From the NCBI RefSeq assembly GCF_022602565.1, contig NZ_JALBCV010000013.1, positions 22,700-86,699 of the forward strand: DNA of 64,000 nt, in the 5' to 3' direction. Shown one piece after another: positions 43,841 to 52,509 of the stretch. The notes beneath the pieces were generated by a model, which ran no database searches, had not been told where the DNA came from, and saw only the letters and a list, made by a program, of their open reading frames with translations. The position numbers and the translations under genes were made by a program. Source of the stretch: Rosenbergiella metrosideri (GTDB lineage: Bacteria; Pseudomonadota; Gammaproteobacteria; Enterobacterales; Enterobacteriaceae). The first letter of the stretch is position 1, and each line of letters starts with the position of its first letter.

Positions 43841-43949
43841 GAAGTAGACGATGGTGTCAGTTGGAGTTAGTGGTCTAAATGTTGGAAAAAATTATTAATA
43901 CTTTACAGTGCATAAATTCTTACTTTGCAACTAAAATGGGGAGGGGAGA

Positions 43950-45029
43950 TTGAAACTCTATTCAATACAATATCTAAGGGGGTTGGCGGCGATACTGATT
44001 ATTATCGCTCACAACTCATTTTTGTTAGGGGGATCGATTACAAAAATCATCCCAGGAGCACTAGGTGTTGATGTTTTTTTTATCATCAGCGGATTCATAA
44101 TAGCCTTCATAACAAGCCAGCACCATGAACCGCCTATAACATTTGCAATAAAAAGAGTCTTCAGAATTTGGCCATGTCTATTTGTTGTATGGCTGCTTTC
44201 AACGCTTATTGTATATAAGTGGGGTAATGCGGATAAAACTGTTTGTGCATTGTATTTTTGCCTCCAGAATTTTAATTCACTGGGGCCAAGTTTTGGATAT
44301 AGCCCATTGGGTCCATCATGGACACTTACTTATGAGATAACTTTCTACATCATATTTATGCTATCTATGATGATAAGCTATAGGTATAGAGTTTCAATTT
44401 GCATTCTTATAATTCTCTCGTTGATGACATCTCTACAGATGTTTTTCAACGAAAGTTTTTCATGGTCTTCCCAAGCTTCACTCAGGTTCATCAGTTTTGG
44501 TTGGTGGGGAGGCATTCTAAAAATACTAAGCAACACTATATTTATTGAGTTCATAATAGGTATGCTTTTGCATGAGTTTTTGAAAAAAATTCACAGATTT
44601 AAATCCTTAATGGTGTCTAGATTTTTCTTGTTAATCTTTGCTATAAGTTCAATAGCATCATTCGTTGTTGGTCCGCAAGTTTTCGGTGTTGAGGGTGGGA
44701 TGACATTAGCGGTGTTGATTGTCACTTCTTTAGTTATCTCTGAATATCTCAGTGAATATTTTAACTTTAAGCCTTTATCATTCCTAGGTGATGTTTCATA
44801 CTCAATTTATTTGGTTCATTACCCAGTTATGATGTTTTTTACTGATAAACATGGTTTCTTTTTTAATACTCTATCCCAATCTGTTTTATTTATTATATCC
44901 ATATCTATTAGTATTTTACTGGCATATTTATTAAATATTCTAATTGAAAAGCCTTCAATACAGTTAGCAAGAAGCCTCGTTGGATTTATAGCTGATAGGA
45001 TTGCGCTCAAGAAGACGTCAGATTGTTAA
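43950..45029 (+). CDS. Acyltransferase-3 family integral membrane protein
   Basis: 359 residues with about ten hydrophobic helices; the N-terminal MKLYSIQYLRGLAAILIIIA, His21 in the first helix, GVDVFFIISGFI and the arginine motif AIKRVFRIWP are family hallmarks, and SYSIYLVHYPVM near the end is also typical. Such enzymes O-acetylate (or otherwise acylate) O-antigen and other glycans; on prophages they change the receptor of the host. TTG start at 43950 behind GGGGAGGGGAGA. AT-rich relative to its neighbours, consistent with transfer. Confidence 0.85.
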   Translation: MKLYSIQYLRGLAAILIIIAHNSFLLGGSITKIIPGALGVDVFFIISGFIIAFITSQHHEPPITFAIKRVFRIWPCLFVVWLLSTLIVYKWGNADKTVCALYFCLQNFNSLGPSFGYSPLGPSWTLTYEITFYIIFMLSMMISYRYRVSICILIILSLMTSLQMFFNESFSWSSQASLRFISFGWWGGILKILSNTIFIEFIIGMLLHEFLKKIHRFKSLMVSRFFLLIFAISSIASFVVGPQVFGVEGGMTLAVLIVTSLVISEYLSEYFNFKPLSFLGDVSYSIYLVHYPVMMFFTDKHGFFFNTLSQSVLFIISISISILLAYLLNILIEKPSIQLARSLVGFIADRIALKKTSDC

Positions 45030-45284
45030 GAGTGGTGACTTTTATGGTGAAGGAATTGCCGAGAGGTGATGGTGAAGAGTTCCCTTATTGATAATGTGAC
45101 TCAATTATTGATGAGTTTTAACTATTCAAAATACGCTCACTTTATAGTGGCGTCGGTATTAATGTCGGTATCTATAATTGATTATTGATTAATATTCATT
45201 AAATTCAGTGCTTTATTTGTTATTTAAATAATTGAGTGGTTAACGTCTAGCAATAGCTGGCACCACTAAGCAGTAAAACACTCT

Positions 45285-45310
45285 AAGCCCGCGTCATTGC
45301 GGGTTTTTTG
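45285..45310 (+). terminator. Terminator near the right end of the prophage
   Basis: CCCGC-GTCATT-GCGGG stem-loop followed by six Ts. The rest of the gap 45030-45721 shows no gene; ATTGAGTGG at 45231-45239 repeats nine bases of the guaA end. Confidence 0.75.
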
Positions 45311-45721
45311 TTTTTGTGTCTGGCATTTTCTAGCAACTATTAGCACTAACAAGCACGGTTTTTTCAATCGAATTTGTGATGATACTCTCAGGTTTCGAAT
45401 TCAGCTTTTGAAAAATTGGTATGTGATAAATCTTGGTCGAGTTGTGGTGTTGCTTTAAATAACTCATTTAATAAAAGATAGTTAGTAAACTTATCTTTGT
45501 TTTTACAACATGCTCTTTCTTGATCAAGGAAAACAATCAGCCATGTTGACTGACACTACACTGTGCCACTTTAAACAGAAAGATAAACTTTAAACCTTTA
45601 CCGAAAATGGCCTTTGAATTGATTTTGAACAAAGGCGGCCTGCTGACGGAGGCTAAGACAGAATACACTGTGGGTCGTTGAAAGCAGCCCAATATTGTGA
45701 GCTACTCTAAAAAATAAAGGG

Positions 45722-46048
45722 TTAACCGACAGAACCCCGAACAGGTTTACCTATGCGGCTTAACATATTCACCAACGCATCAATAGTAAATTTGTTGGTC
45801 TTTTTGTTTACCACATCAGAGACACGCGGACGTGAAATATGTAAAACGGTGGCAACGTCTGCCTGTTTCATGTTTTTGTCAGAGATCCAGAGGGTAATCT
45901 CTTCCATCAATTTCTCTTTGATGGCAAGTGTATTTTCAATTTTGCGTAAGGAGTTAGCGTGAAGCGCTTTGGCCTCCTGCTCGTCAAAACCTAGGCCGGC
46001 AAAGATGTTGCCGCCGGCAGGTGTGATATGACGAATTTCAGTGTCTAT
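45722..46048 (-). pseudogene. HTH (HigA/HTH_37-type) antitoxin gene without a usable start
   Basis: The frame reads HITPAGGNIFAGLGFDEQEA, KALHANSLRKIENTLAIKEK and LMEEITLWISDKNMKQADVA, then the recognition helix HISRPRVSDVVNKKT and DALVNMLSRIGKPV, a complete antitoxin of about 108 codons. The expected start position is ATA (46048), with a TAG a few codons further upstream and no ATG/GTG/TTG nearby; a shorter product of 61-62 residues could start at ATG 45910 or 45907. No HigB toxin is upstream; instead a quinone reductase fragment begins there on the other strand. Confidence 0.7.
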
Positions 46049-46055
46049 TTCCTAT

Positions 46056-46375
46056 TTCAATAAGAACATGAATCTACTGAAAAGAGATGGCAGCTTGGTG
46101 ATTATTGGTTTTATGGGAGGAAACTTAGTCAATAATTTTGATATCACAAACATGATGATTAAGCGTATTGCGATTACGGGTTCAACCATGCGTGGCCGAA
46201 ATCTAGAGGAAAAAAGAGTTATCGCTGAACAGTTAAAAGAAAAAGTCTGCCTGCTTTAGAGAAGGGGCATTGTAAACGCATTATTTACGCCACTTATCCA
46301 TTAGAAGAGATCGCTAAAGCACATGAGTACTTAGATACAGGTAATCATATTGGAAAAGTTGTCATTACGATGTGA
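46056..46375 (+). pseudogene. C-terminal fragment of a quinone oxidoreductase (MDR family)
   Basis: Reads LLKRDGSLVIIGFMGGNLVN, MMIKRIAITGSTMRGRN and then, after a frameshift near 46248, PALEKGHCKRIIYATYPLEE and HEYLDTGNHIGKVVITM to TGA 46375. This is the nucleotide-binding and C-terminal part of a zinc-independent NADPH:quinone oxidoreductase; the N-terminal catalytic domain is missing. A recombination scar. Confidence 0.75.
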
Positions 46376-46484
46376 TTATTGATACCGCTTATCCCGCACT
46401 ATGCGGGATGAGTAATAAATTGACAACCGTTCTCACTTTTAATGGTACTAAATATAGAGAGAAAGTCCCTATATCCCTTGGTTA

Positions 46485-46766
46485 TTAAAAATCGAAACTT
46501 CCAATTATACTGATGGTTTTTTTATCATCCTGATAACGTCTTTTAATCACTTCCCGAAGCTGTCTCGCAGTGAGGCAAACGATATCAATTTGCTTTTCAA
46601 TATCCCGTTGTTGTACTTGAGGTAGAATCGAGTCCCATTCACTGGCTAGGTGCTGACAATTTTCAGCGTTAATAATGAAATCTTGAAGTATAGATTCTTT
46701 TTTATCAATCGCTTGAACTGAAAAAAATAATGAAAGTAAAATAGGGCATATTATATATTTAACCAT
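46485..46766 (-). CDS. Small exported protein coupled to the M15 peptidase gene
   Basis: 93 residues with a signal peptide (MVKYIICPILLSLFFSVQA) and a mature part of about 74 residues rich in charged residues, with two cysteines (NCQHLASEW and IVCLTARQL) that could form a disulfide. ATG 46766 lies one base after the stop of the upstream peptidase gene, so the pair is co-translated. No family recognised. By position, size and export it looks like a periplasmic immunity protein for the peptidase. That role is inference. Confidence 0.68.
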   Translation of the reverse strand: MVKYIICPILLSLFFSVQAIDKKESILQDFIINAENCQHLASEWDSILPQVQQRDIEKQIDIVCLTARQLREVIKRRYQDDKKTISIIGSFDF

Positions 46767-46767
46767 T

Positions 46768-47352
46768 TCAATATCCATCAATAGACCAGTGTGGTTTATC
46801 TTTATTACCACCGTGATACTTAATAACGCCAAATGACTGACTTATAATATGAAGTTCTTTATTCATCCCATCATGAGGTAAGCTTGTAATCTTGCAGGGC
46901 TTTCCTTTTCGATCTTTAATTTCGATATTTCCATGCCAAGTCAGTAACATATCAATTGCATACCCTTCAGTGTGTCTGCTGGTTAACGAAGGGGCCACAT
47001 TAAGGTTCGTCATACCGTATGCTTTGACCATTTCTTTTGCTGCAACAATGCTCTGAGTCAGATTTATCGAACCATAAGAGTTCACATGTACCCAGTCAAT
47101 ATTTACACCAATTTTATACGGAATATGTTGTGGCTTAACAAGGTTACGAGATAATTTCCATGACCAGTGCATAAGATAAGCACGTTCTGAAGGTCTAAGT
47201 TTCGAGGTAATAACGACATTAATGCCAGCATCTTGCATGCTTTCTAAATAACGTTTTACTTTATCTCTAAATGGCTGACTCAATGATTCTACCCAATGAC
47301 TTCCTGAGAAGTTTGAAACCCATACCCGTCCACTGGGTTTTTCATTAACCAC
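46768..47352 (-). CDS. M15-type peptidoglycan peptidase (VanY/carboxypeptidase-like), possible antibacterial effector domain
   Basis: 194 residues. Zinc-site pattern of M15 peptidases: SRHTEGYAIDM (His and Asp) and KPHWSIDGY (second His) near the C-terminus, with SKLRPSERAYLMHWSW upstream. The ERAYLMHW and PHWSxDG combination is known to me from type VI-linked and phage-like D-Ala or L,D-peptidases. No signal peptide. The GTG start at 47352 is directly preceded by a stop and has a poor ribosome site, so a targeting domain may have been lost. A small exported protein follows without a gap. Confidence 0.72.
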   Translation of the reverse strand: MVNEKPSGRVWVSNFSGSHWVESLSQPFRDKVKRYLESMQDAGINVVITSKLRPSERAYLMHWSWKLSRNLVKPQHIPYKIGVNIDWVHVNSYGSINLTQSIVAAKEMVKAYGMTNLNVAPSLTSRHTEGYAIDMLLTWHGNIEIKDRKGKPCKITSLPHDGMNKELHIISQSFGVIKYHGGNKDKPHWSIDGY

Positions 47353-47570
47353 CTATATAAAGAATTTATTGGGGAATCTAACTGAGTTGTTGATAATAAT
47401 AATTTCTTTATGTTAAATACATAGGAATGATACATTAAAAATTTTTGACATCAGTAATTATCATTCAATTATTCTATTTTATTCATATTATGAGACTATA
47501 ACTGACTCGTAAGGAAGTGCTTAAAAACGATAACTTATTAACTTTCTCAAACTCTGCGCTATTTCGGCTT

Positions 47571-48467
47571 TTATGCCAAAAGTACTTTATTTTCAGCAAT
47601 TAGTCCCTCTAGAAAATCCACCACCGCTCTGACCCGACGTGAGTTTGCCAAATCTGAATGAATAGCTAGCCAGATAGGTTGATCACAACCTAGTTGTTGC
47701 TGCACACAGACCAAATTTCTTTTTGTAGCAATAAAATGAGGAAGTATTGCCATCCCAATGCCAGCCTCCACAGCACTGATCTGTGCAGATAAACTGGTCG
47801 TCGTCAGGCGATGAGGCCTACCTTTTACTCTTTTTGTTAACCACTGCGCGGCGGGTAAGTGTTGCTGCGTCTCTGACCAACCAATGAAATCGTCATGCTC
47901 GAAAGAGAGGATAGAAGTGCCGGGATTTTGTCGGGTCGTTAAATAGGAGTGCGAAGCGTAAAGGCCGAATCCTAGTAACCCAAGTTGACGAATACTCACA
48001 TTACCGCGGTTTGGTCTCACCATTCGTAAGGCAATATCCGCATCACGTCGGTGTAGGTTAGTGGTGGACACACTGGTGACGATCTCCAGCGTCAACATAG
48101 GGTGATCAGCGATAAGTTTCGGCAAAGCTGGGGTAATCAGGTAATCCGCTAACCCTTGGGCGGTCGCTAAGCGGACATGGCCCTTCACTTGATCGTGATT
48201 ACGATATGCTGCCTCACCAAATGCCATACCGGCTTGTTCTAACGCTTCAGCTGGAGAAATAAGGTCCCGACCCTCGTCGGTGAGGGTATAGCCCTGTTGG
48301 TCGCGAGTGAACAGACGAATTTGCAGTGATGATTCTAAGCGATCCAAACGACGAGATATCGTGGCAATGCCCACAGTCAATTGTTTTGCGGCGCCACTTA
48401 AAGTGCCTTCTCTGGCAATGGCAAGAAACACGCGAGTATCTTCCCAATTAATAGACGGGCGATTCAT
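47571..48467 (-). CDS. LysR-family transcriptional regulator
   Basis: 298 residues: N-terminal winged helix (INWEDTRVFLAIAREGTLSG, AAKQLTVGIATISRRLDRLE) and a substrate-binding domain (ALRMVRPNRGNVSIR, AVEAGIGMAILPHF). ATG 48467 has AAAGG upstream; a frame from 48509 would add 14 residues. Divergent from an aldo/keto reductase fragment and an MFS gene, which it may control. Ligand unknown. Confidence 0.9.
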   Translation of the reverse strand: MNRPSINWEDTRVFLAIAREGTLSGAAKQLTVGIATISRRLDRLESSLQIRLFTRDQQGYTLTDEGRDLISPAEALEQAGMAFGEAAYRNHDQVKGHVRLATAQGLADYLITPALPKLIADHPMLTLEIVTSVSTTNLHRRDADIALRMVRPNRGNVSIRQLGLLGFGLYASHSYLTTRQNPGTSILSFEHDDFIGWSETQQHLPAAQWLTKRVKGRPHRLTTTSLSAQISAVEAGIGMAILPHFIATKRNLVCVQQQLGCDQPIWLAIHSDLANSRRVRAVVDFLEGLIAENKVLLA

Positions 48468-48570
48468 TACCTTTCCATTTACGGAAAATTGATTTGGTTT
48501 TTTGTGCATAGATATCCCCTGTTACGGAAAATATACTGTTTATCTCACTATTAACCAAGGGATAACCATT

Positions 48571-48765
48571 ATGCAAGATTATGTATTAGGGAAGGGACGT
48601 CATATCGTTCCCCTTTCTAAGACAAAGCAGATAACGCGCTTAATCACTCATTTAAAGGTCGCAGACGTGATGCTGACGGTAGAGGTGGGCGCCCAGACAG
48701 CTCCAGCCTTTCAGCCGTTCAGGGAACACTATTCAATTAAAGGTATGAAGGGGATTATCCTATGA
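48571..48765 (+). pseudogene. C-terminal fragment of an aldo/keto reductase
   Basis: 65-codon frame reading YVLGKGRHIVPLSKTKQITR and LKVADVMLTVE, the pattern of the C-terminal part of aldo/keto reductases (WLLAxGxxIVPIPGTKxxxxL, ADxxLTxE). The barrel is missing. A short protein could be made; its stop overlaps the MFS start (ATGA). Confidence 0.6.
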
Positions 48766-49934
48766 GCCCGGCAAGCTCTACCACTTGGCGTGAGTGGGTT
48801 GCTGTTTTTATGCTAGGTATCGCTTCATTCACGGTGGTGACTGCTGAACTCGCGCCTATAGGGATGTTGTCTGCAATAGCACAAGCACTGCATCAGAAGA
48901 CGAGTACGGCGGGAGTCGTGGTGACCTTGTATGCCTGGGTGGGAGCAGCTGCCGCGCTAGCTTCCGTGACGATGATTAGTCATTTACCGCGTAGACCATT
49001 ATTAATCGGACTCATGCTAGTGTTGGGCCTATCGAATGGCGTGGCAGCAATGAGTCATCAATTTAATCTGTTGTTAGTGGCCAGACTGATGGGTGCCCTC
49101 GCTCATGGGGTATTCTGGGCCATAATTGGGTCCTTAGGAGCTAAATTGGTCTCAGATAGTCATGTAGGCAAAGCGACTGCGATTGTCTTTGGCGGAGTCT
49201 CTATCGCGAGTGTTTTAGGTGTCCCGCTTATTAATTGGATCAGTGCGCATGCTGACTGGCGTTGGTCATTTTCGCTTTTAGCGAGCCTATCTATCATCAC
49301 AGCGATATTGCTGGCGATATCCCTGCCCGCAGTCTCAGGTGCAGCTCCTATAGAAAGAAGAGAACTCTTATCAGTGGTTAAAAATCCGAGACTAAGAATT
49401 GTCTACATGATTGCCGGTTGCAGTATTGTCGCGCACTTTGCTGCCTTCACGTTTATCGAGACACTCCTCTCTTCAGTGCTTGCTCTGCCAGAGACTTGGG
49501 TTACTCTTTATCTACTCATATTTGGTGTTGCAGGAGTGATAGGTAATATCATTTGTGGGGTATTCATCGATAGCCACTTGAAGAAAGTGCTTGGCGTTGG
49601 ATTGTTATTGGTAGGTTGTTGTTTACTATTGATCAACTCTCCTATGTTCAATAGCAGAGTCAGCATATTACCCCTTTTAGCTGGTTGGGGGCTTGGTGTA
49701 GCGATATTGTTTGTAGGCTTTCAGACATGGATTTTACGAGTAGCAAAGGAAGATGCTCTACCCGCTTCAGCGATTTATGCTGCTATATTCAATGGGGCAG
49801 TGGGCTTCGGAGCAATATTAGGTACAGGGGTTTTAGCGCATTGGAGCCTGAGTATACTTTACTATTTAACGTCGATAATAACGTTGATAAGCCTAATTTT
49901 ACTCTGTATAGCTCGTAAGAGATTAACGTTATAA
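48762..49934 (+). CDS. MFS transporter, DHA1 family (SotB/AraJ-like)
   Basis: 390 residues with twelve hydrophobic segments. The N-terminal WREWVAVFMLGIASFTVVTA and ELAPIGMLSAIAQAL, and LMGALAHGVFWAIIGSLGAK, resemble sugar/arabinose efflux proteins of the SotB/AraJ type. Probably exports a small molecule; substrate unknown. Overlaps the preceding fragment by four bases and is divergent from the LysR gene. Confidence 0.87.
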   Translation: MSPASSTTWREWVAVFMLGIASFTVVTAELAPIGMLSAIAQALHQKTSTAGVVVTLYAWVGAAAALASVTMISHLPRRPLLIGLMLVLGLSNGVAAMSHQFNLLLVARLMGALAHGVFWAIIGSLGAKLVSDSHVGKATAIVFGGVSIASVLGVPLINWISAHADWRWSFSLLASLSIITAILLAISLPAVSGAAPIERRELLSVVKNPRLRIVYMIAGCSIVAHFAAFTFIETLLSSVLALPETWVTLYLLIFGVAGVIGNIICGVFIDSHLKKVLGVGLLLVGCCLLLINSPMFNSRVSILPLLAGWGLGVAILFVGFQTWILRVAKEDALPASAIYAAIFNGAVGFGAILGTGVLAHWSLSILYYLTSIITLISLILLCIARKRLTL

Positions 49935-50070
49935 GCAACAGGAGTAGATCATGTTTCATTGACTTTACCGTCTAAGGCTAAGATATAGTAGAATAAATGG
50001 TGCATAATTCCGCGAAGAGATTTTGATTAGTCACTTTTTATTATAGGGTGGTGATTGTTTCTATACTATT

Positions 50071-50287
50071 TCACTCCCTATCTTTCTTTGATGTAATTAA
50101 CCAAGATAACCAATAAAAAAAGAGGCCACAGAAAAAAACCAAAAGAAGCACTGTTATTCTCTCAAAACCATTGAAGAGAATTAATGAAATGATCGAAAAT
50201 AAAGATACGAAGACAATAATAGTGGTCATTAATATCGAAGAGATAAATTTTCGACATAGTCTAATTAATCTTAATATAAACTTTCAT
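50071..50287 (-). pseudogene. Small membrane protein, frameshifted at the start
   Basis: The frame ending TGA 50071 encodes two hydrophobic helices (MTTIIVFVSLFSIISLILF and VLLLVFFCGLFFYWLSWLI) and a charged tail SKKDRE. Upstream of the internal ATG (50229) the coding pattern continues (FILRLIRLCRKFISSIL) up to ATG 50287, which is one base out of frame. Either a 52-residue protein from 50229 or a disrupted 71-residue one. Unrecognised family. Confidence 0.4.
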
Positions 50288-50302
50288 ACACCGATGAATA
50301 AT

Positions 50303-50482
50303 TTACTGAAAATGGTTTATTAAAAAACGATAATGGGCGATAGGTTTGTTAAATAAAAAATACAGCATATCGAGCTCTGGATTATACAGCTTTACCCATA
50401 ACTTAGGGTGTTTAACTTTTAAATTTCTCGAAGATTTCGCTGCACGGGAAAGTAATCCCTGAATCAATATCCCACCCGTCAA
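50303..50482 (-). CDS. Hypothetical small protein, unrecognised
   Basis: 59 residues if started at TTG 50482, which has AGGAG 8 bases upstream; a GTG at 50491 is too close to that site. Contains SRAAKSSRNLKVKHPKLWVK and YNPELDMLYFLFNKPIAHYR, basic and aromatic-rich. Just upstream of the small membrane frame at 50071. 50492-50833 and 49935-50070 show nothing further. Confidence 0.38.
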   Translation of the reverse strand: MTGGILIQGLLSRAAKSSRNLKVKHPKLWVKLYNPELDMLYFLFNKPIAHYRFLINHFQ

Positions 50483-50833
50483 TGAACCCACTCCTCATAA
50501 ATCAAGCCTTATTCAATAACAAAGAGAGTTAAAATAAAAGATTGATATATAAATACATATAGGATATTTACATTCATCTGAAATTTTCAAATATCAATAA
50601 TATACTTTTTATTACTGGTTTATTATCACACTCTTATTTCACTTTCCCTCAGGACATTAAAATAATACATCTTGTTAGATTGAAGAGTTACTATTGGTAA
50701 TCGTGAATGGCTAAATAAGAACGTATAATTCTTTTAATTAATGTGACAGTTATTTATCCACTGCTCTCTTAATAGATAATCATGAAAATAGCTTACCATC
50801 GATTATCCATTCTCACTCCATCAGACCCGAACC

Positions 50834-51223
50834 TTATAAAGGCAGGAATGTTTCGTGCAAATGTCGCCACTGTAATCTGCCTTGTTCATGAGAAAAGACC
50901 AAGGTGGAATAGCGTAAGGTACCAGGCTTATCTGGGAAGTCTTGCCGTTCTTTATAGGCAATAATCGCATTTTTCTCGTCTTCAGCGATCAGAATGAAGT
51001 CAAAAAGCGTGATCTTCAGCCCAGGGCGTGATCCTTGTTGTTGCTCGAAAAAGTCGACGAGTTGTTGATGGTCAAATATCGCTCCAGTGGGCGCAATCAT
51101 GATAAAGTCATGGTCGAATCGAGAGAGCAGCTGTAAGCGTTTATCGCCACTGGTATCCTGTTTACCTAGCACATCACTGATCAGGTGGTGGGCATCAATC
51201 ACTTCTTGGAAATAACGATTCAT
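50834..51223 (-). CDS. NTF2-like (DUF4440-type) protein
   Basis: 129 residues with the cone-shaped NTF2/SnoaL pattern: an N-terminal helix pair (RYFQEVIDAHHLISDVLG), FDHDFIMIAPTGAIFDHQQL and the closing strands (RLQWRHLHETFLPL). No signal peptide. Catalytic or binding role not known. It lies 26 bases downstream of the pseudouridine synthase gene on the same strand. Confidence 0.72.
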   Translation of the reverse strand: MNRYFQEVIDAHHLISDVLGKQDTSGDKRLQLLSRFDHDFIMIAPTGAIFDHQQLVDFFEQQQGSRPGLKITLFDFILIAEDEKNAIIAYKERQDFPDKPGTLRYSTLVFSHEQGRLQWRHLHETFLPL

Positions 51224-51249
51224 TATGTCCTCTATTGTTGTCGGAATAG

Positions 51250-51948
51250 TTAAAAGGGCAGTGGACTTTCTAGCGCCATGGGCATGCCAGAAAGGGGATG
51301 CTGGAAGCTTATCGCGCTGGCGTGAAGCATCAGTCGTGGGGGCGGTGCTAAGTTTGGATAATCACGACCACCATACAGGTCACAGCCCAAAATAGGATAG
51401 CCCAAATATTGGCAGTGGATCCGTAATTGATGTGTACGGCCTGTTAACGGCGACAGTTTCACTTGAGTGATCGGCAGTGTCGGGCCGGAACTCAACGGAT
51501 ACTCAATGCGTTGCTCCACCTCATAACGAGATTGCGCCGGTTTACCTGTCGTTGCGTCGATGCGCATGAGTGGGAAGTTTTGCGGATCTTTTGCAATAGG
51601 TGCATCAATGATCCCGCTATGATTCGAAAGATGGCCGCAAAGCAAAGCATGATAAGTCTTGTCGACAGAACGTTCACTGAATTGCTGGCTAAGGGCCGCC
51701 GTACTGGCTTTATTCAACCCAACGAGCATAAGACCTGAGGTCCCAAAATCGAGTCGATGCACCAGCGTACACCCCGGAAACTGTTGAAGTAGACGGTAAT
51801 GAACCGAATCCCAATTAAGCGGGTTTTTACCTGAAAGGCTTAATAATCCGCTGGGCTTATTAATAACAAGTAATGCTTCATCCTGATAGAGGATTTCGAT
51901 TGCGGCCTCGCAGGGTGGGGCGATAAAAGTATCGATAATACTCGCCAT
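51250..51948 (-). CDS. RluA-family pseudouridine synthase
   Basis: 232 residues. Catalytic motif HRLDFGTSG with Asp67, then KTYHALLCG and GRTHQLRIHCQYLGYPILG with LMLHASAI, all conserved in RluA-type enzymes that isomerise uridine in rRNA or tRNA. No S4 domain, as in RluA itself, but divergence prevents assigning the target. Followed by an NTF2-like gene. Confidence 0.88.
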   Translation of the reverse strand: MASIIDTFIAPPCEAAIEILYQDEALLVINKPSGLLSLSGKNPLNWDSVHYRLLQQFPGCTLVHRLDFGTSGLMLVGLNKASTAALSQQFSERSVDKTYHALLCGHLSNHSGIIDAPIAKDPQNFPLMRIDATTGKPAQSRYEVEQRIEYPLSSGPTLPITQVKLSPLTGRTHQLRIHCQYLGYPILGCDLYGGRDYPNLAPPPRLMLHASAISFQHPLSGMPMALESPLPF

Positions 51949-52212
51949 GATGGTCTCAGCGGTGACAGATTAGGTAAAGAGGATAAGTGATTTTACGCTT
52001 GAGGTGAAGCCTCCTCATACTCTGTCGAGGCGTACAACAGGTTATCTTTCAACTGTTTTACTGAACTAGGATGAAATCTTAGCTAATTTAAATCTAATTA
52101 TTTGAATAAGATTAGCAATTGTTTTTGATAGTTAATCCCAGAGGTACTGCTTAATATAGCGGGTATCGCAACGATAATGTATTCGAAACCCGTAAAACTA
52201 AGGAATATACCC

Positions 52213-52428
52213 ATGGAATAGATCAAAAAAATTGTCGCCATTTTCACCCTGACTCTCGCCTCATTCACAGCTTCCGCGCAAAGCGTTACCGTATATGCCG
52301 CTACCCTCGATGAAGCCGAAAGTCTCGTCGCCACGCAAGCCAAGCAAGCAGGTGCCTCTTACATAATTTCGGAAACACATTTTAATAATGGTGTGCATAG
52401 GACCGCTAAACTGTCCCCTAAGCCCTAG
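52213..52428 (+). pseudogene. DUF1471 (BhsA/McbA/YhcN-type) gene with amber at codon 3
   Basis: ATG 52213 has AAGGA upstream, but codon 3 is TAG; the frame then reads IKKIVAIFTLTLASFTASA (signal peptide), TLDEAESLVATQAKQAGASY and HFNNGVHRTAKLSP, ending TAG 52428. This is a standard DUF1471 stress protein of about 70 residues exported to the periplasm. Only the one codon prevents translation. Confidence 0.75.
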
Positions 52429-52509
52429 GGTATAGCTGGCTTGGCATTGTCAGCAAACTATCGCCCTTCATCTATACTTATTATTTATACCAATGATTGA
52501 GGAGGTAGC

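Larger units (their letters stand above)
38588..45310. mobile_element. Defective lambdoid prophage remnant
   Basis: A 6.7-kb block starting at the guaA stop. It contains parts of a tail module, an S24 repressor with operators, an antirepressor domain, a tail fibre and a conversion-type acyltransferase. Terminase, head, replication and integrase genes are not seen, and most structural genes carry stops or frameshifts. Left boundary is the guaA 3' end; the right boundary is uncertain (last phage-like gene ends 45029, a terminator lies near 45290, and ATTGAGTGG, found at the guaA end, recurs at 45231-45239). Confidence 0.85.
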
